NCBI GenBank assembly: GCA_001566295.1
Contig: KQ964247.1
Location: forward strand, 2,046,001-2,110,000
DNA from: Microdochium bolleyi
Lineage: Eukaryota; Ascomycota; Sordariomycetes; Xylariales; Microdochiaceae
Direction: 5' to 3'
Length of the DNA stretch: 64,000 bases
This document shows, one piece after another, positions 1 through 12,173 of this stretch. How positions within the stretch are numbered: position 1 is the first letter of the stretch; every line of letters starts with the position of its first letter. A model generated the notes under the pieces. It made no database searches. It was not told the DNA's origin and worked only from the letters and a program-made list of their open reading frames with translations. The position numbers and the translations under genes are program-made.

Positions 1-876
1 TATAGAATAGATGACAACAACCAAAAAAACAAAAAAAAGACGAGATGGCCTGTTGATTATGTGCTGAGGATGAACACATGCCAACGTGGCCAGCCAGCGC
101 TACTCTGTTTTTTCATGAGCCCGGTTCGTCAAGCGGTGCGGTGGCTCACCGACACCAGAAAGCCAGCCCAAAGCCTCCTACTGACACAATCATCGGAGAC
201 GACGGAGACGATGGCAACTTGTCGGTCGCGAAGCGCGAGAACGCTCCGAGGGACAGGATGGACGAAGTGACCAGGGCTCTCAATTGTCACGAGGGTCAGA
301 AGACAACATATCATGGATTACAAGGTTGTCTGATATCGAACTCGTCTTTTCTTATCTTTCATCTTTTGTTCTGTATCACTTCGACTATGCGCAGCACGTT
401 GCTTGATGCATCAGGGCTTGTTTCCCGCAGACTGCCCGAGGGACTCATATTCCTCCTCTGCTAAACCCCCAAATAACTAAACATATGCTGCTCTGAAGCT
501 GTGACCTTGGTCAGGACTCCAGAGATATGTGATTCGAGAAGAGAAATGATGTGGCTGGCGTGCGGACAAAGCGGGCTGGCAAGGACGCAATGATCGAGCC
601 TTGCTGATCGTAGACGCACCGTCCGTGCTTCTGCCAGTCGCGCTGGCTCCGCAATTCGCTTGCAACGCTTGGAGGCTGATGCAGGGGTATAGAAAATGTG
701 CTGATTGCTGTATATGGTGAAAGGTGTGTGCTTGCGTGCGCTCGCAAAGGCGATCTCCGCGATGCGCAGATCCCTATTGCCGGAGCCATCCCCAATAATT
801 TCAAAACGCCAATGCTAACCCTGATAAATTTTGATCAAAACGCACTGCCCTTTGTCGGGCCGAGCAAGAGCTGCTA
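1..876. other. Left-edge stretch with no recognised gene
   Basis: Only short overlapping frames on both strands are present, with no recognisable protein similarity. The last few hundred bases should hold the 3' untranslated region of the minus-strand gene that ends at 877. I see nothing else that I can support. Confidence 0.5.
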
Positions 877-2153
877 TTATATTAACCATGAGTAAGCCAT
901 GGCGAACAAGGTCGTGAGGAGGCACAATGTGACAGAGCCCTGGCCCAAGGCACCGGCATCGTTCGTGGACGACAATGGCTCCGGGAGTGTGGCATTGACG
1001 TATCCGGCTCCGCAGTTCTGATTGACCGCAATAGAGGCATTGCTGTACGTGTATGCGATGGAGCTGTGCCGATCCGCTGTTGCGGCCTGGTATATGCCCA
1101 TGGTCTGCTTTGTGCATGAGTTACACACGGGTTTTTGTTGCGCCGGGTAGGTTATGTTGAGCGGCATGTAGTAGAGGTAGACGTTGCTAGCAAGGTCCGT
1201 GTCTGTAACAGCATAGGCGAAGCAATACGCGGACGTTGCCGCATCTGTGAGACACGAGGCGCTGTACAGTGTCTTATAAGCACGCATGCCCATGTATGCC
1301 TGCACCACAAGCGAGTTTGCCTTCTTGTAGTCATCCGCACAGGCGGCGTCCGAGACCAGGTCCTTTGCTAGCTTGTCGAAGTAGGTGGTGCACATGTTGA
1401 CGTCGGCTGCGCAAGTCGCATCGAGCACCCGCGTGATGCCGACAAACGACTTTTGGGCATTGAAAAACGACTTGGATCCCTAAGCGAATCTTGTCAGTAT
1501 CACTCTGCCTTATCCATACTCGTCGCGTATCCAACAGTGAAATATCGACTAACCTGCAGCAATAGCGAGAACGGATAACACGCCTTGAAGGTGGGATCGG
1601 CCAGGAACTTCTCGATGAAGCCCGGGCATGCCCCGGAGAAGTTGGCAGCCAGCGCGCCGTCGAACGGGCTTGGCAATGGGCTGTTGACTGCTGTGCTCGC
1701 TGGTGGTGTCGACGTCTGGCTACTTGTTTTCGTCGCCGGTTTCGTGCTCGACGGCTTATTCGTCACGGTCGGGGCTGGGAATTCGAAGGTCGAAGTCACG
1801 TCCCCGTTGGTGTTGGCGGCGCGCCCTGCGATCACATCGCCATGTTCGGGCGAGCGTGGGAGGACGCTGCGCCTGAACGGCTGCTGGCGCATCTCGAGGT
1901 GCTCGTCCTCGGACATGACTTGCCAGTGACCATCGATGTAGACCGGCAAGCCGTGGTCGATGAGCAGCTGTGGTTCGGCGAGCTCGGGTGCGCTGTCGTC
2001 TGGCGAAGGGGCTGCTCTTGAATGGGGCACCAGACAGCAGAGGAGAAGGAGGCAGAGGATCACTGCCGAAAAGGTTGGTGCTCTGAGCTGGGGGTGCAGG
2101 CCATGCTGGCGGCACTGGCCGGATGCCGATCCAGCTCTCGTGGTCAGGGGCAT
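877..2153 (-). CDS. DUF7729-type secreted, probably GPI-anchored protein
   Basis: Two coding exons, 2153-1554 and 1479-877, give about 400 aa. The intron 1553-1480 (74 nt) starts GTTAGT and ends TTAG, and it splices in phase 0 as ...SLLLQ|GSKSFF. The ATG at 2153 was chosen because it starts about 28 residues before a strong hydrophobic segment (VILCLLLLCCLV) ending near a SRA-A cleavage-like site. The upstream open frame has no better ATG. After a Ser/Thr/Pro-rich linker (roughly residues 115-165) comes a Cys-rich domain with PSPFDGALAANFSG, YCFAYAVTD and NCGAGYVN motifs. These match the fungal DUF7729 family as I remember it. The C-terminus is a short hydrophobic tail after a small-residue stretch, as in GPI-anchor signals. 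A cell-surface or wall location is inferred; no biochemical function is known to me. Confidence 0.85.
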
Positions 2154-5100
2154 GTTGGAGCTGTTTGCCAACTTTGTTTCCCAGCGCTTGTCTCTGGGTG
2201 CCAACCAGCAGGGATGTTGCGGGTGGGTGGTGGACCTGTGCTTCCGCAGCAGGTTGTCACCATCGATGGACCGTTTTTTACACTCTCCTGACACTTGCTC
2301 TGAAACTGCACACCATACACAATAGCAGTGACGTGGTCGCTGTCGCTGCCGTCGATGTTCGGCTTCTGCAACACTTCCAGAGGCAGTCACCAGGCCAGAG
2401 AATCTCAGCGGCGGCTTGTGAAGCTCGTGCTGTTTCGCGGGAGGGTGGGCCGCAATCTCAGAGCTGGGGGCCCAAGAGTTGAGAGGTTATGCGCCAATCA
2501 CGAGGCTCCGGGAACTTCGTCAACTCGAAACAATCAAGAGTTGACCTCGAGATGTTAGTCCTCAGCCCAGCCTGCAGTGAGTCGAGAGTTGTCAGATTGG
2601 CCGTCCGGGAGCCTGGAACCACCTGCTGTTGCGCGTCCGTAGGTGCGAGAGTCTCCCGAGAAGAGAGGGGATCGTCGCTAAGATGGCGACTTTGGGAAGG
2701 TGCGGATCGGGTGGGGGTTTGGCGATCCCCTTGATCGTGATTCGCGAAGTTGAACGGTCGAGCCTGCCTCGAGTGTCGGATCGACGCAGACTGCTCGGAA
2801 GTGCGTTATGGCGATGGGCGTGACGGTCTTGGTAAACGAGTGACTGTGGGTGGGATGTGGTGACCGTGGCGGAGGGCAGAAGGAGAGGCTTTCGCGGCTC
2901 TGGCTGGGCCTCAGCGAAGTAAGTACGGGCGGCAGCAGCCCAGACGGGAATACCGTGTGCTGTGTCAGGAGAGAGGGCGCGACTGGGGGGTGCGGCATCG
3001 AGGCCAGTCGGGCCCCTGGGCTCAGGGCTGGGCTACCAGGTTGCTGTGGGCGTTGATGGCGGCGGCTCGAGGCTGCATTGCGGCCGCTGCATGGGATGGC
3101 ATCATGGCGCGCAGGACAGGCAGGCAACGGCGCCGGCTGGGCTAGGCTGGGCTGGCCAGGGCCCAGGGTGGTGAGCATGTCCGCAGTCCCTAAGCGTATG
3201 CAGGTGGTGAGGCACCCCTGGGCGACGGTCCAGGACTAACTTATGGAGTACAGTAGCGTGCAGGGTGGGTGACTGGAGGACGCGCCGGTGCGGTGGCGGT
3301 CGTGATGGCGGCTCAACTATCTTGAAGGCACCTTTCGGTATGGGCGGCGTCTATCGCGCCTTCTGGACTGGAGTTCGGAGACGGGCAGGTACGAATCGCA
3401 GCCGTCCGTACTGCGTGGATTGTACGAAGCACCTCGCGGGTATGGGTCAGTATCACAGGTTTCTGGCCGCGATTCACAACAAGTTCCTACAGGTCCCCGA
3501 TGGCGGGAGAGTGTCCGATTCTAGCCTTGATCCGCCAGGGCCTTCCTCGTCCCTCACGTGTATCACCTTACGGTACCTGGGTACCTCCAGGTATGTAGTG
3601 GATGGTTCGCTGCAATCTGACCCCCTGCACCGCAAGACTTGAAGACCCAGACTCCAACGCCACGAATGCTGCGCCAGGCGGCCATCCAATTTCAATCATC
3701 TGTCGACTCCCCCCAACCAGCTCACGGCAACACGGGCAGCAGCTCAACCATGCTGACCGGCGTTCGGATGCCGGCTGAATCCCTCAAAGAGAGAAAGCTC
3801 GCATCGTGAGCCGGCACAGGCATGACAGCCAATTGCTGACCATCAACCACCATCCGAGCCTCGACTTCCATTTCGCCAACCAGGCCAATCACACAGCGGG
3901 AAACATCCCGAGCAGTCAGATTCGGTCTACCTAAATGAGGCAGGCAGCAGGCCAATCTCCCGCGAGCGGTAGGCATGTCCACGACAAGATGGAAGCGTGG
4001 CACTTCCCTCCCGCATCAACATTGAATTGGTGTGTCAGCAAGCAGCAACAACAAGTCGGAAATAACGGCTGCCCAACCAGCAGCCGCAGGCGGCAGAGCT
4101 CCTCTTCACGAGAGATTTCCCACTTTTCAGTCCAGCGCGCCAAGCCCGTTGGGCCCTGCGCTTATGCAGGAACCGATTGCCAATAAACTGGCACCGGCGC
4201 CGCTGGGCGGAGTGGGCCTGAGGGCGGGTGCGATTGCGATGCTTTGTGATTGACTTCCCGGGTGCATCGACAACGGGCCCAGCTCGAGAAAGTCTCCTCC
4301 CTTGATGGCACTCCGCCATTGGTGAAGGTACCGTAGCCTATCAAGAACCGCGGCTGGGCATGTCTTCTCGCCACGAGCCAGCGCACCACCGTACGGAGCA
4401 CCCGGTCTGCAGCGATCGTACTCACCCATTGGCACGATAGCGTACGCATGTGGCCGGCACACCAGTCTGCCCCCAGGGGGGCCGCGGTGCTGCGGTAGGC
4501 CGCGAACCCGCCTGGCCGGCTGAATACGTGCCTGAAGTATTGCACCATGACTGCAAGAAAGGAGGAGTCTCCCCCATGCGGTGCCGTCTCCATTGTACAT
4601 CGTAGCTCTACCTAATTGCCTGCTTTGCCGAACCTTATCAAAAGTCATTAGTCAGGATCACGAAGAACCGACAACTGCAGCTCCTGCATGGCCCGTTCTG
4701 CTCGCGTTCTCCGAGAATCCGCCTCTACATACCTTCAATATCAAAGTGATGTGCACTACCTATGCTCCTTACGTGCGCGGGAGAAAGGGGAGGGAGGGGA
4801 GGGGAGGGGCGGGGGATCATCAGAGCATGACGGCTCCCGCCTTGGAGCCCGCCGCACAAAGGGAGACGCCAAACCAGAGACAGTCCAAGACAAAAAAAAA
4901 CAAGCGAGAGACTCCACGTGTCTCTGCCCACTCGGCGAATTTTCAAGGGTTTTCCAGCACGTGTCGTGCAACATGGTGATCGTCGGCCGGTTGGGGCCAG
5001 GAAGGGGGGCGGCTGGGAGGGAGACGGGGACGCAGGTACCCGCGTGCGGCTGGCAACGCGCCGCCGCTGCCCGAGCGTCGATCACGAGCCGGCCTCATTG

Positions 5101-5642
5101 GGATTCCTCTCATCAAACCTCCACGACCCCATTTGCACCTGCTTACAATATCTGATCCAACGGCAGCAAGACCGCCGTCATCTTGGGGACCCCAGACGTA
5201 TTCACCACGCGTGTGTCGCGTAATTGTGTGTTGACGTCCACGTCGTCCAGCGGCCACGATCAGCAGCTCTAGAAGGCCAACAGCATCATCACATCCAGCG
5301 CAACTTTACGTCATCGTTCTCTAATCGTCGTTCATGTTCATTTATTCTTCTACTGCGCCATCTGCAGCAGGTATCAAATGACCACGTAGTGTCAGTGTAC
5401 TACGATGCGGGGGAATGTATGGCGCCCGATGCCCGTCCGTTTCGGGACTATCATGATTCTCTTCTCTTCCTCCTCCTCTCTATACGTTGCTCTCCCTTCC
5501 ACGCACGTGGTAAATGTAGACGAGGAAAATGAATGAATGTATGATGCAGATGAATTACAAACAGGTATGAGGAAAAGAGAGGGCATATATGCAACCCGTG
5601 GGTAAGTTTAAATCAATATGCTAAGAAAGAAAACGAGAGAAA
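2154..5642. other. 3.5 kb intergenic region
   Basis: It lies between the 5' end of the DUF7729 gene and the 3' end of the ABC exporter gene. Many overlapping frames exist, but they are GC-driven, have no family resemblance and no consistent splice structure. The part next to 2153 should contain the promoter and 5' leader of the DUF7729 gene. The part next to 5643 should contain the 3' UTR of the exporter. A G-rich tract at 4787-4815 is listed separately. Confidence 0.5.
4787..4815 (+). repeat. G-rich tract with quadruplex potential
   Basis: Six runs of three to five G separated by single A or C bases lie within about 29 bases. This fits the simple pattern for intramolecular G-quadruplexes. 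No gene overlaps it; its role, if any, is unknown. Confidence 0.5.
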
Positions 5643-8600
5643 TCAAGCATGCTTTTCCAGACTCTGCAGGTTGACGAGCTCGGCGTAGCGACCATTCTTG
5701 CGCATCAGGTCCGAGTGCGTGCCCTCCTCGACCACGCGGCCCTGGTCGAACACGTAGATGACGTCGGCGCGCTGAATCGTCGACAGCCGGTGGGCCACAG
5801 CAATCGTCGTGCGGCCCTTGGCGGCCTGGTCGAGCGCGGCCTGCACGACGTGCTCAGACTCCGAGTCCAGCGCGCTTGTGGCCTCATCGAGTAGGAGGAT
5901 CTTGGGGTTGCGGACGAGCGCGCGGGCAATGGCAATGCGCTGCTTCTGTCCTCCCGAGAGAAGAGCACCCTTGGTGCCGACGATCGTATTGAAGCCGTCA
6001 GGCAAAGACATGATGAAGTCGTAGATGTTGGCCTCCTTGCACGCGTACGAGATGGCCTCGTCCGTGACGTCCTCGCGAGAGCCACCCAGTAGGATGTTCT
6101 CCTTGATGGTGCCCTGGTAAAGCGTCGGCTCCTGAGAGACTAGCGCAATGTGAGAGCGGTAGTCGTTGACGTTGAGGCCGCTGATCTCCTTGCCGTCCAC
6201 AAACACACCACCCACGAGCGGGTCGTAGAATCGTTCGAGCAGCGCAATCGTCGTGCTCTTGCCGCAGCCGGAAGCGCCGACGAGCGCAACGTACTGGCCA
6301 GGACGGACGGTCAGGTTCAAGCCACGCAAGACTGGCTGCTCGGGACGAGTGGGATATCTGAAGTGGACATCACGGAACTCAATGGTGCCGTCCACTTGCT
6401 CGAGGCGGTTGCCGTCCTGAGTCCAGGTGTCGACCACTGGCTTCCGGTCGAAGAGCGTCTTGAGCTCACCGGCCGAGTGGTGCGCCTTGCCCATGTCGGG
6501 AGCAAAGGAGAAAATGGTGCCAGCCGACTGGGCGCCAAAGACGACCGACATGAAGCAGACGAAGAACTGGAACATGTTGTACTCGCCCTTGGCAATCAAG
6601 GAGCCGCCGTACCAGAAGCCCAGCGCGAGCGCGAGGAACAAAAAGGACTGCGATGCCGCATACAGCAGCGACGACTTGGCAACGGAGATCAAGCTGACCT
6701 TCTCCTGTGCCTCAATGGAAGCCCTGTACTGCGCCATGACGTCGCCCTCGCGGGTCAGGGACGCAACCGTGCGAATCGCAGAGATGGCCTCCGAGGCGTA
6801 GCTCGCGCTCTTCTCGTAAGCACGCTTCGAACGACGCTGGAAATGCGCAAGCATCCAGAACCGGAAGAAGCCGCATGCGAGCAGCACGGGGATAGTCGAG
6901 ATGCAGACTAGCGCGAGCTTCCACCCAATAGCAAGAGACAGCACACAGGCGGAGATGAGAGTGCTGAGGACCATGAGAATCGTGCCCAGAGTAACGCCGC
7001 TGAGACCAGCCACATGAGTGGTCTCAGTCGACAAGAAGGAGGTCAGCGCGCCTGCAGTGTTCTCGTCCTTGTCGAAGAATGCCACATCCTGGCGAAGCAT
7101 TGTGCGGAAGGCCCGGTCGCGAACACGGTGGATGAGGATCTCTGAGCACTTCGCGAAAACGATGCCCTGAAGACCCTGCGCAAAGAAGACAACAAACGCC
7201 AACATGACGTACATTGCACTCCAGAAGTCACTGTCACGCTTCATTTGAGCGCCCATCTCCGGGGTGAGAATGGGGTTGCTAAGAATCTGTGTCACACGTC
7301 AGTATCGATCAGAAGCTTTTACTCTTGAGGGCAATGGAAACATACCATGATCTGCTTGGCAAAGAAGACGGCCTGGGTCGGGTTGGCACCACCGCAGATG
7401 ATAGAAAGGATCAGACCGAGAACCATCAGATGCCACTCGGACTTGTTGAAGGAGGCGATGAGCTTGATCAGCGTCCACGTGGTGTACTTTTGTGACTCCT
7501 CCGGCTTTCGGCCCTTGAGAATATTGCTGGAAACGGACGCATGGCTGGCGGAACGATCAAGCTTGGCGCGGATATCGTCGTCAGGATCGGCCATCACGCC
7601 GGCCCCGCTGGTTCTCGAGGCCTTCCGGATCAGCTCTTCGTCCTTCGCATCGGCAAGTTCACGCTCCTCTTCAGTCAGCTCGGAAACAGTAGCAAGCTGC
7701 TGAGCCTCGACCAGCTTGAAGTACGCCCCCCGGCGTTCCAAAAGTTCGTCATGAGTACCCTGTTCCACAATAGATCCAGCCGACATGACGACAATGTTGT
7801 GCGCGTCCCGGATGGTTGAAAGACGGTGGGCGATGGTGATGGTGGTCCTGCCTTCAGCCGCGTTCTCGAGAGCAGCCTGAACGACGCCTTCGGACTTGGT
7901 ATCAAGAGCACTTGTAGCCTCGTCCAATAACAGAATCCTCGGGTCGGAGACGATTGCTCGTGCGATGGAGACACGCTGCTTCTGTCCTCCACTGAGCAAG
8001 AAGCCTCGTTCACCGACATTGGTCTCGTATCCCTCGGGAAGTGCAGAGATGAAGTCATGGGCATTTGCCTTCTTGGCCGCCTCAATGACGAGCCCACGCT
8101 GGGTTTCTTCGTCTGCGTTCTCGTGTTGCGTGCCGATGAGACCATGCCGGATGTTCTTGTAGATTGTCGTACCGAAAAGAGTGGGTTCCTGGCTCACAAG
8201 AGCGATTTGTTGACGCAGCCAGCGAAGATTGAGCGTGCTTACATCGTGGTCGTCGAGATAAACCTTTCCGCCAACGGGATCGTAGAACCGCTCCACCAGG
8301 CCAACAATGGTACTTTTACCAGAGCCAGACGCTCCGACAAGCGCTGTCGTCTTGCCAGCCGGAATGGTAAGAGACACATCTTGCATGACAACGACTTCGG
8401 GACGTGAAGGGTAGATGTGCTTCACGTTCTCCAGGCGAATCGATCCAACAATCTTGTCGAGCTTTTCGCCGGCCTCGGAAGAGGGGTCGAGAGGCGAAGG
8501 CCGGTCAATAGTGGTGTAAATCTTGATCGCAGCTGAGATTGCAGTGCCGAAAGCCTGGATGTTGGGTGCAACGTTGCCGAGACTGAAAGCACCAATCATG

Positions 8601-9730
8601 ACGGCCATGAGGATGATGAGGATTTTTGAAAGGGACGTTTCTCCCTCGACGAGGAACTTGCTGCCGACCCAGAAAGACAGGGCGTAGTTGAGGTACAAGA
8701 TCAGGAACATGCCGGCAACCATGCAGCCGATTGTGGCCTTGACGCGGAAACCAAAGTGCTCGGCGCGAGTGAGGTGAACATCGTACTGCTTCGCCAGGCG
8801 GTCCTGGGTGCCGAAGGCGATAGCGTTGCGGATCGAGCTGATGACCTCTTCCGCCACAGTGCCACCCTGAGCATATGCCTCAATCGAGTCCTTGTTGTAC
8901 TTGATGATGAAGCGCGACCCAAGGCCCATGTTGAGCAGGAGCGCAACAACAATACACAAGAGGATCAGGGTGAGCTTCCAATACACAACGAAACCGATGA
9001 CGAAGGCCGAGATGAAAGTCGAGACGGCTGTGAGGGTGAGCGCGACCTTCTCCGAGATACCGTCCTGGATCAGGTTCGTGTCGGCGGTGATCCTGGTCGT
9101 GACCTCTCCGGCACCAAGCTTGTCGAAGAAACCGATATTCTGACGCATGCAGCTTTCGAGATAATGCTGGCGGATCTTGCCACTGATGTGCTCGCCTGTG
9201 TAGATGAAGCCAACGGTGGAGATGTAGATGGTGACAAACTCTCCAATGGCGAGGTAAACAAAGTACAGGACATAGGTGGTCATGGTGGCCATGAACTCGT
9301 CGTAGGTGGTGCGGCCGGTGAAATAGTCCTGGAAGATGCCCTGGAGGTTTCCGAAAATGACGGTCATGAGCGGCATAGCAGCGCCGCCGATGATGGCGCA
9401 TATCGCGCTGACCACGATGACGATGATGTCGTTCCTTGTCGCATAGCGATAGAGAGCGCCCAGACCAGCCTTGGTCTCCTCTATTGATATCTGGCGTCTG
9501 AGGATGTCGGCTTCGTGAGCAGGCAGGTGGTGGAAAGGGTCGGCCACGGCTGTTGTTGGTGGCGAGGCGACCTTGGTGTCGGCCTTCTCGAGGGCGTTTG
9601 CGACGGCAGGATCGCCATTCTTGTTGCCGGGGCTGGCGTCAGATGTCGAGCCGCCATGGCTCGACGCTTGGCGGGAGAGCCCGGCGTCGGGCGTCTTCTC
9701 CGACGTGATCTCCTGTGCTGCTGAAGACAT
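5643..9730 (-). CDS. ABCB/MDR-type full ABC exporter
   Basis: Two exons, 9730-7346 and 7286-5643, encode about 1342 aa, the usual size of a full TMD-NBD-TMD-NBD exporter. The 59-nt intron (7345-7287) starts GTATGT, ends ACAG and joins ...KQIM|ILSNP in phase 0. NBD1 shows Walker A GASGSGKS near residue 465, Q-loop LVSQEPTLF, signature LSGGQKQR near 576 and Walker B ILLLDEATSALD near 596. NBD2 shows GASGCGKS near 1130, LSGGQKQR near 1236 and ILLLDEATSALD near 1253. Both sites keep the Walker B glutamate, so both look able to hydrolyse ATP. Each half has hydrophobic segments as expected for six helices. The first ~90 residues are Ser/Thr-rich and polar. The ATG at 9730 was preferred because the frame upstream has no ATG. 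By family it should export lipophilic compounds, or a peptide pheromone, across the plasma membrane; the substrate cannot be read from sequence. Confidence 0.95.
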
Positions 9731-12173
9731 GATGCCTTGTGGTTGCGGGTGGCCCGCGTTTGCACAGGCAAGTCGAGTAGTCGGCGGGCAGGTGCCGCGC
9801 CTCGGTTGGAAGATCGAGCCAAGTGAAGCCCACGGAAGCACAAATTCTCCAGTTGTGGGTACTGAACAGCAGTGACCGTGTTGAAGGACCAAGAGCGATG
9901 GGAAGAAAGAGGAATGTGTAAGAAAGGACGGAGCAGTTAACTAGCTGGACAGGCCGGGGTTGAGGTTGGCCCGGCGGACGGCCCCGAAAGAGTATGCGCT
10001 GCGACCAGATTCAATGCCCGAGAAAGATGGAAGACCAGGGGCGAAGGGCTCGGCGGACTGCACGTGCCGGGATGCAGAGACCCTGGCTCGCGTGGGTGCG
10101 TCGACGGAGATAACGGGGATGGAGGATTGTCAGATTCCGGGACGGGCAAGCTGGCAGGAAGATGGTGCCGTTGAGTGAGCAGAAGAGCAAACAGTCGCTA
10201 GCTCCGACGTGAATCGTTGTTGTACATCCCCAAGGCAAGAAAGAAAGTAAGGTATGCGGCGAGGGGACGACGGGGCTGCCCGGGAAGGGCGTGGCGCTCG
10301 GAAACAAGCAGGCGAGGCAGGCTGCATGGGGGCAGCCGTCGCGGGGCCCGCCCGCGCAAAATGCTTGGCCATGGACGAAGGTGCGGAATCCCGTCCAGAG
10401 GCATGCCACGGCTGGCATCCTCCTGCTGCAGAGTCCACCAAAGATCGGCCGAACTTGACTCGGCCTGATGACTCTTCCCCGGCCTGGCAGACTCGTCACC
10501 ACTAATCATACACTTGATGCCGCAGCACCAGCGCATCAGCCTGCATGGCCCGGGGCGGGATCAGCCCGGTGCTGCCTAGGCCACCGAGCCGTGAATTGGC
10601 CAGCTCCACCACGACGCGCCTCGGGTTCGCATTGTCCCCGAGCTGTCCAACACGCTGCGAATGCGACGCCGCCCACGGAGATCGGCCAGCACGAATCCCG
10701 TGCCGTTGCTCCTCGCTCCCACATTGGAATGAAGCCTGCGTCCGAGCAACATGGACACGGGCAAGCAAACACGCCGCACTAGGGCTCTGGGTCCTTGCAT
10801 GCAGAGCGTGCATCCTCTCGACAGCCCTCTTCGGACTTGTTTGCCAAACATGTGAAGTCAACGTCCAGCTCCCGTGTTTTCCATGACTCACCCTGCCGAA
10901 CCTCGTAACGCCCACGGAGCCGACATCCGAAAGCCAGACCGCGACCAAGTGCGCCAAGATCTCTTAGCTGCTCGGTGCCAACCCCACAGAACAATCATGT
11001 CCCTTCCCTCGAAAGCCAGTTGTCTGCATTTCACAACAGAACGTCTTCCGCTGTCTCTGCGTCATTCACCAAGCGTCTCACGAGGCTCGTGTCGGCGCTC
11101 AGGAACGTCAAGCGCCACAGTGGGCTGGGACATGCAGTGTGGATTCGTGCTCCCCGCCAGGCTAGCCGGGAAGAGGAACCTCTGCGAAATAAGGGGTCAG
11201 CCGCATGAGATTGCACCACGCCTTGAGGCCAGACAGAGCCGCAACATTGCTCCCGCCCGGGGTGCTCCGTACCCCGAGGGCGCGCTCCGCGTACGATACT
11301 GACCACTTGCAGCAACGAGTGGATGAAGACGACTCGGAGCTGATTGCGCCCTCTGGACTACCGTGTACTATTGTTACGAATACGCGTACTGCGTGCCTTC
11401 TTTGCACAGCCGTGCACTTCAAGGGAACCAAAGACCACACATTGCGCTTGGTCGAGTCCAGGTCTGGGTCTTCGACCTCTCGCAACCTGCAACACCACCC
11501 GCGCAGCGATCAGTCCTGACCCGTGTCACCATGCCAGGGAGCCACAGTGAAAGCGTCTTGCCCATCCAGAAAGGGTTGACACGCGAGAGTCTGATGACAT
11601 CTGATGACAGACCGTGCGTTGTCATCGGTCCCAGCTCTGCGGATGCGGCTGACGAGGCGGGACAGCTGGTGTTGATCAAAGTCTTGGGACCCCAGATCCA
11701 CGCCGGAACCCCGCATCTCCAAAAGGCCACCAGCAAATAGCGAGCGAGCTGGAAGTTGGCCTGAGGCAGGCATCAACATTCACACCCGACACCACCGCAT
11801 CACCCCAAGATGCCAGCGTGTTCTTTGGGCAGATAGGGCACACTGGCAGCCTCATTTCCACCCGTGTTAGTCACAGGCGGAGACTCTGGCAAGAGCTGCG
11901 TCAACCACCGCGGATACTCCTCACGAACATCCGAACCATTCAATCGTGTTCCACAGCAGCAGACCACCGAACAGGGTCGTGCCAAGCTTTGAGCCGCAAC
12001 GTCATTGCTGCCCCTTCTGCGCAACCTTGCCTGGTCCTTTGCAGCTTCTCTCCTTTCACAACGCATCCTCGACGACACATCTCGTGTGTCGCCCGCACGC
12101 GCGCGCACGTCCTAGCAACAACATATATCAGAAAAACGAACACAGTCCGACAAAGCAATACACAAATAATACG
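9731..12173. other. 2.4 kb divergent intergenic region
   Basis: This separates the ABC exporter (minus) from the SARAF-like gene (plus), so it should hold both promoters and leaders. I found no frame with recognisable similarity. I also looked here for a 5' exon that could give SARAF a signal peptide and saw none starting with ATG. Confidence 0.5.

Noticed and set aside
6150..6911. 253-codon plus frame antisense to the second NBD of the exporter
   Set aside because: Shadow of the exporter; composition follows the antisense codons and no motif is present.
8756..9487. 243-codon plus frame inside the ABC exporter gene
   Set aside because: It overlaps the conserved first transmembrane half on the other strand, starts mid-gene and has no recognisable domain.
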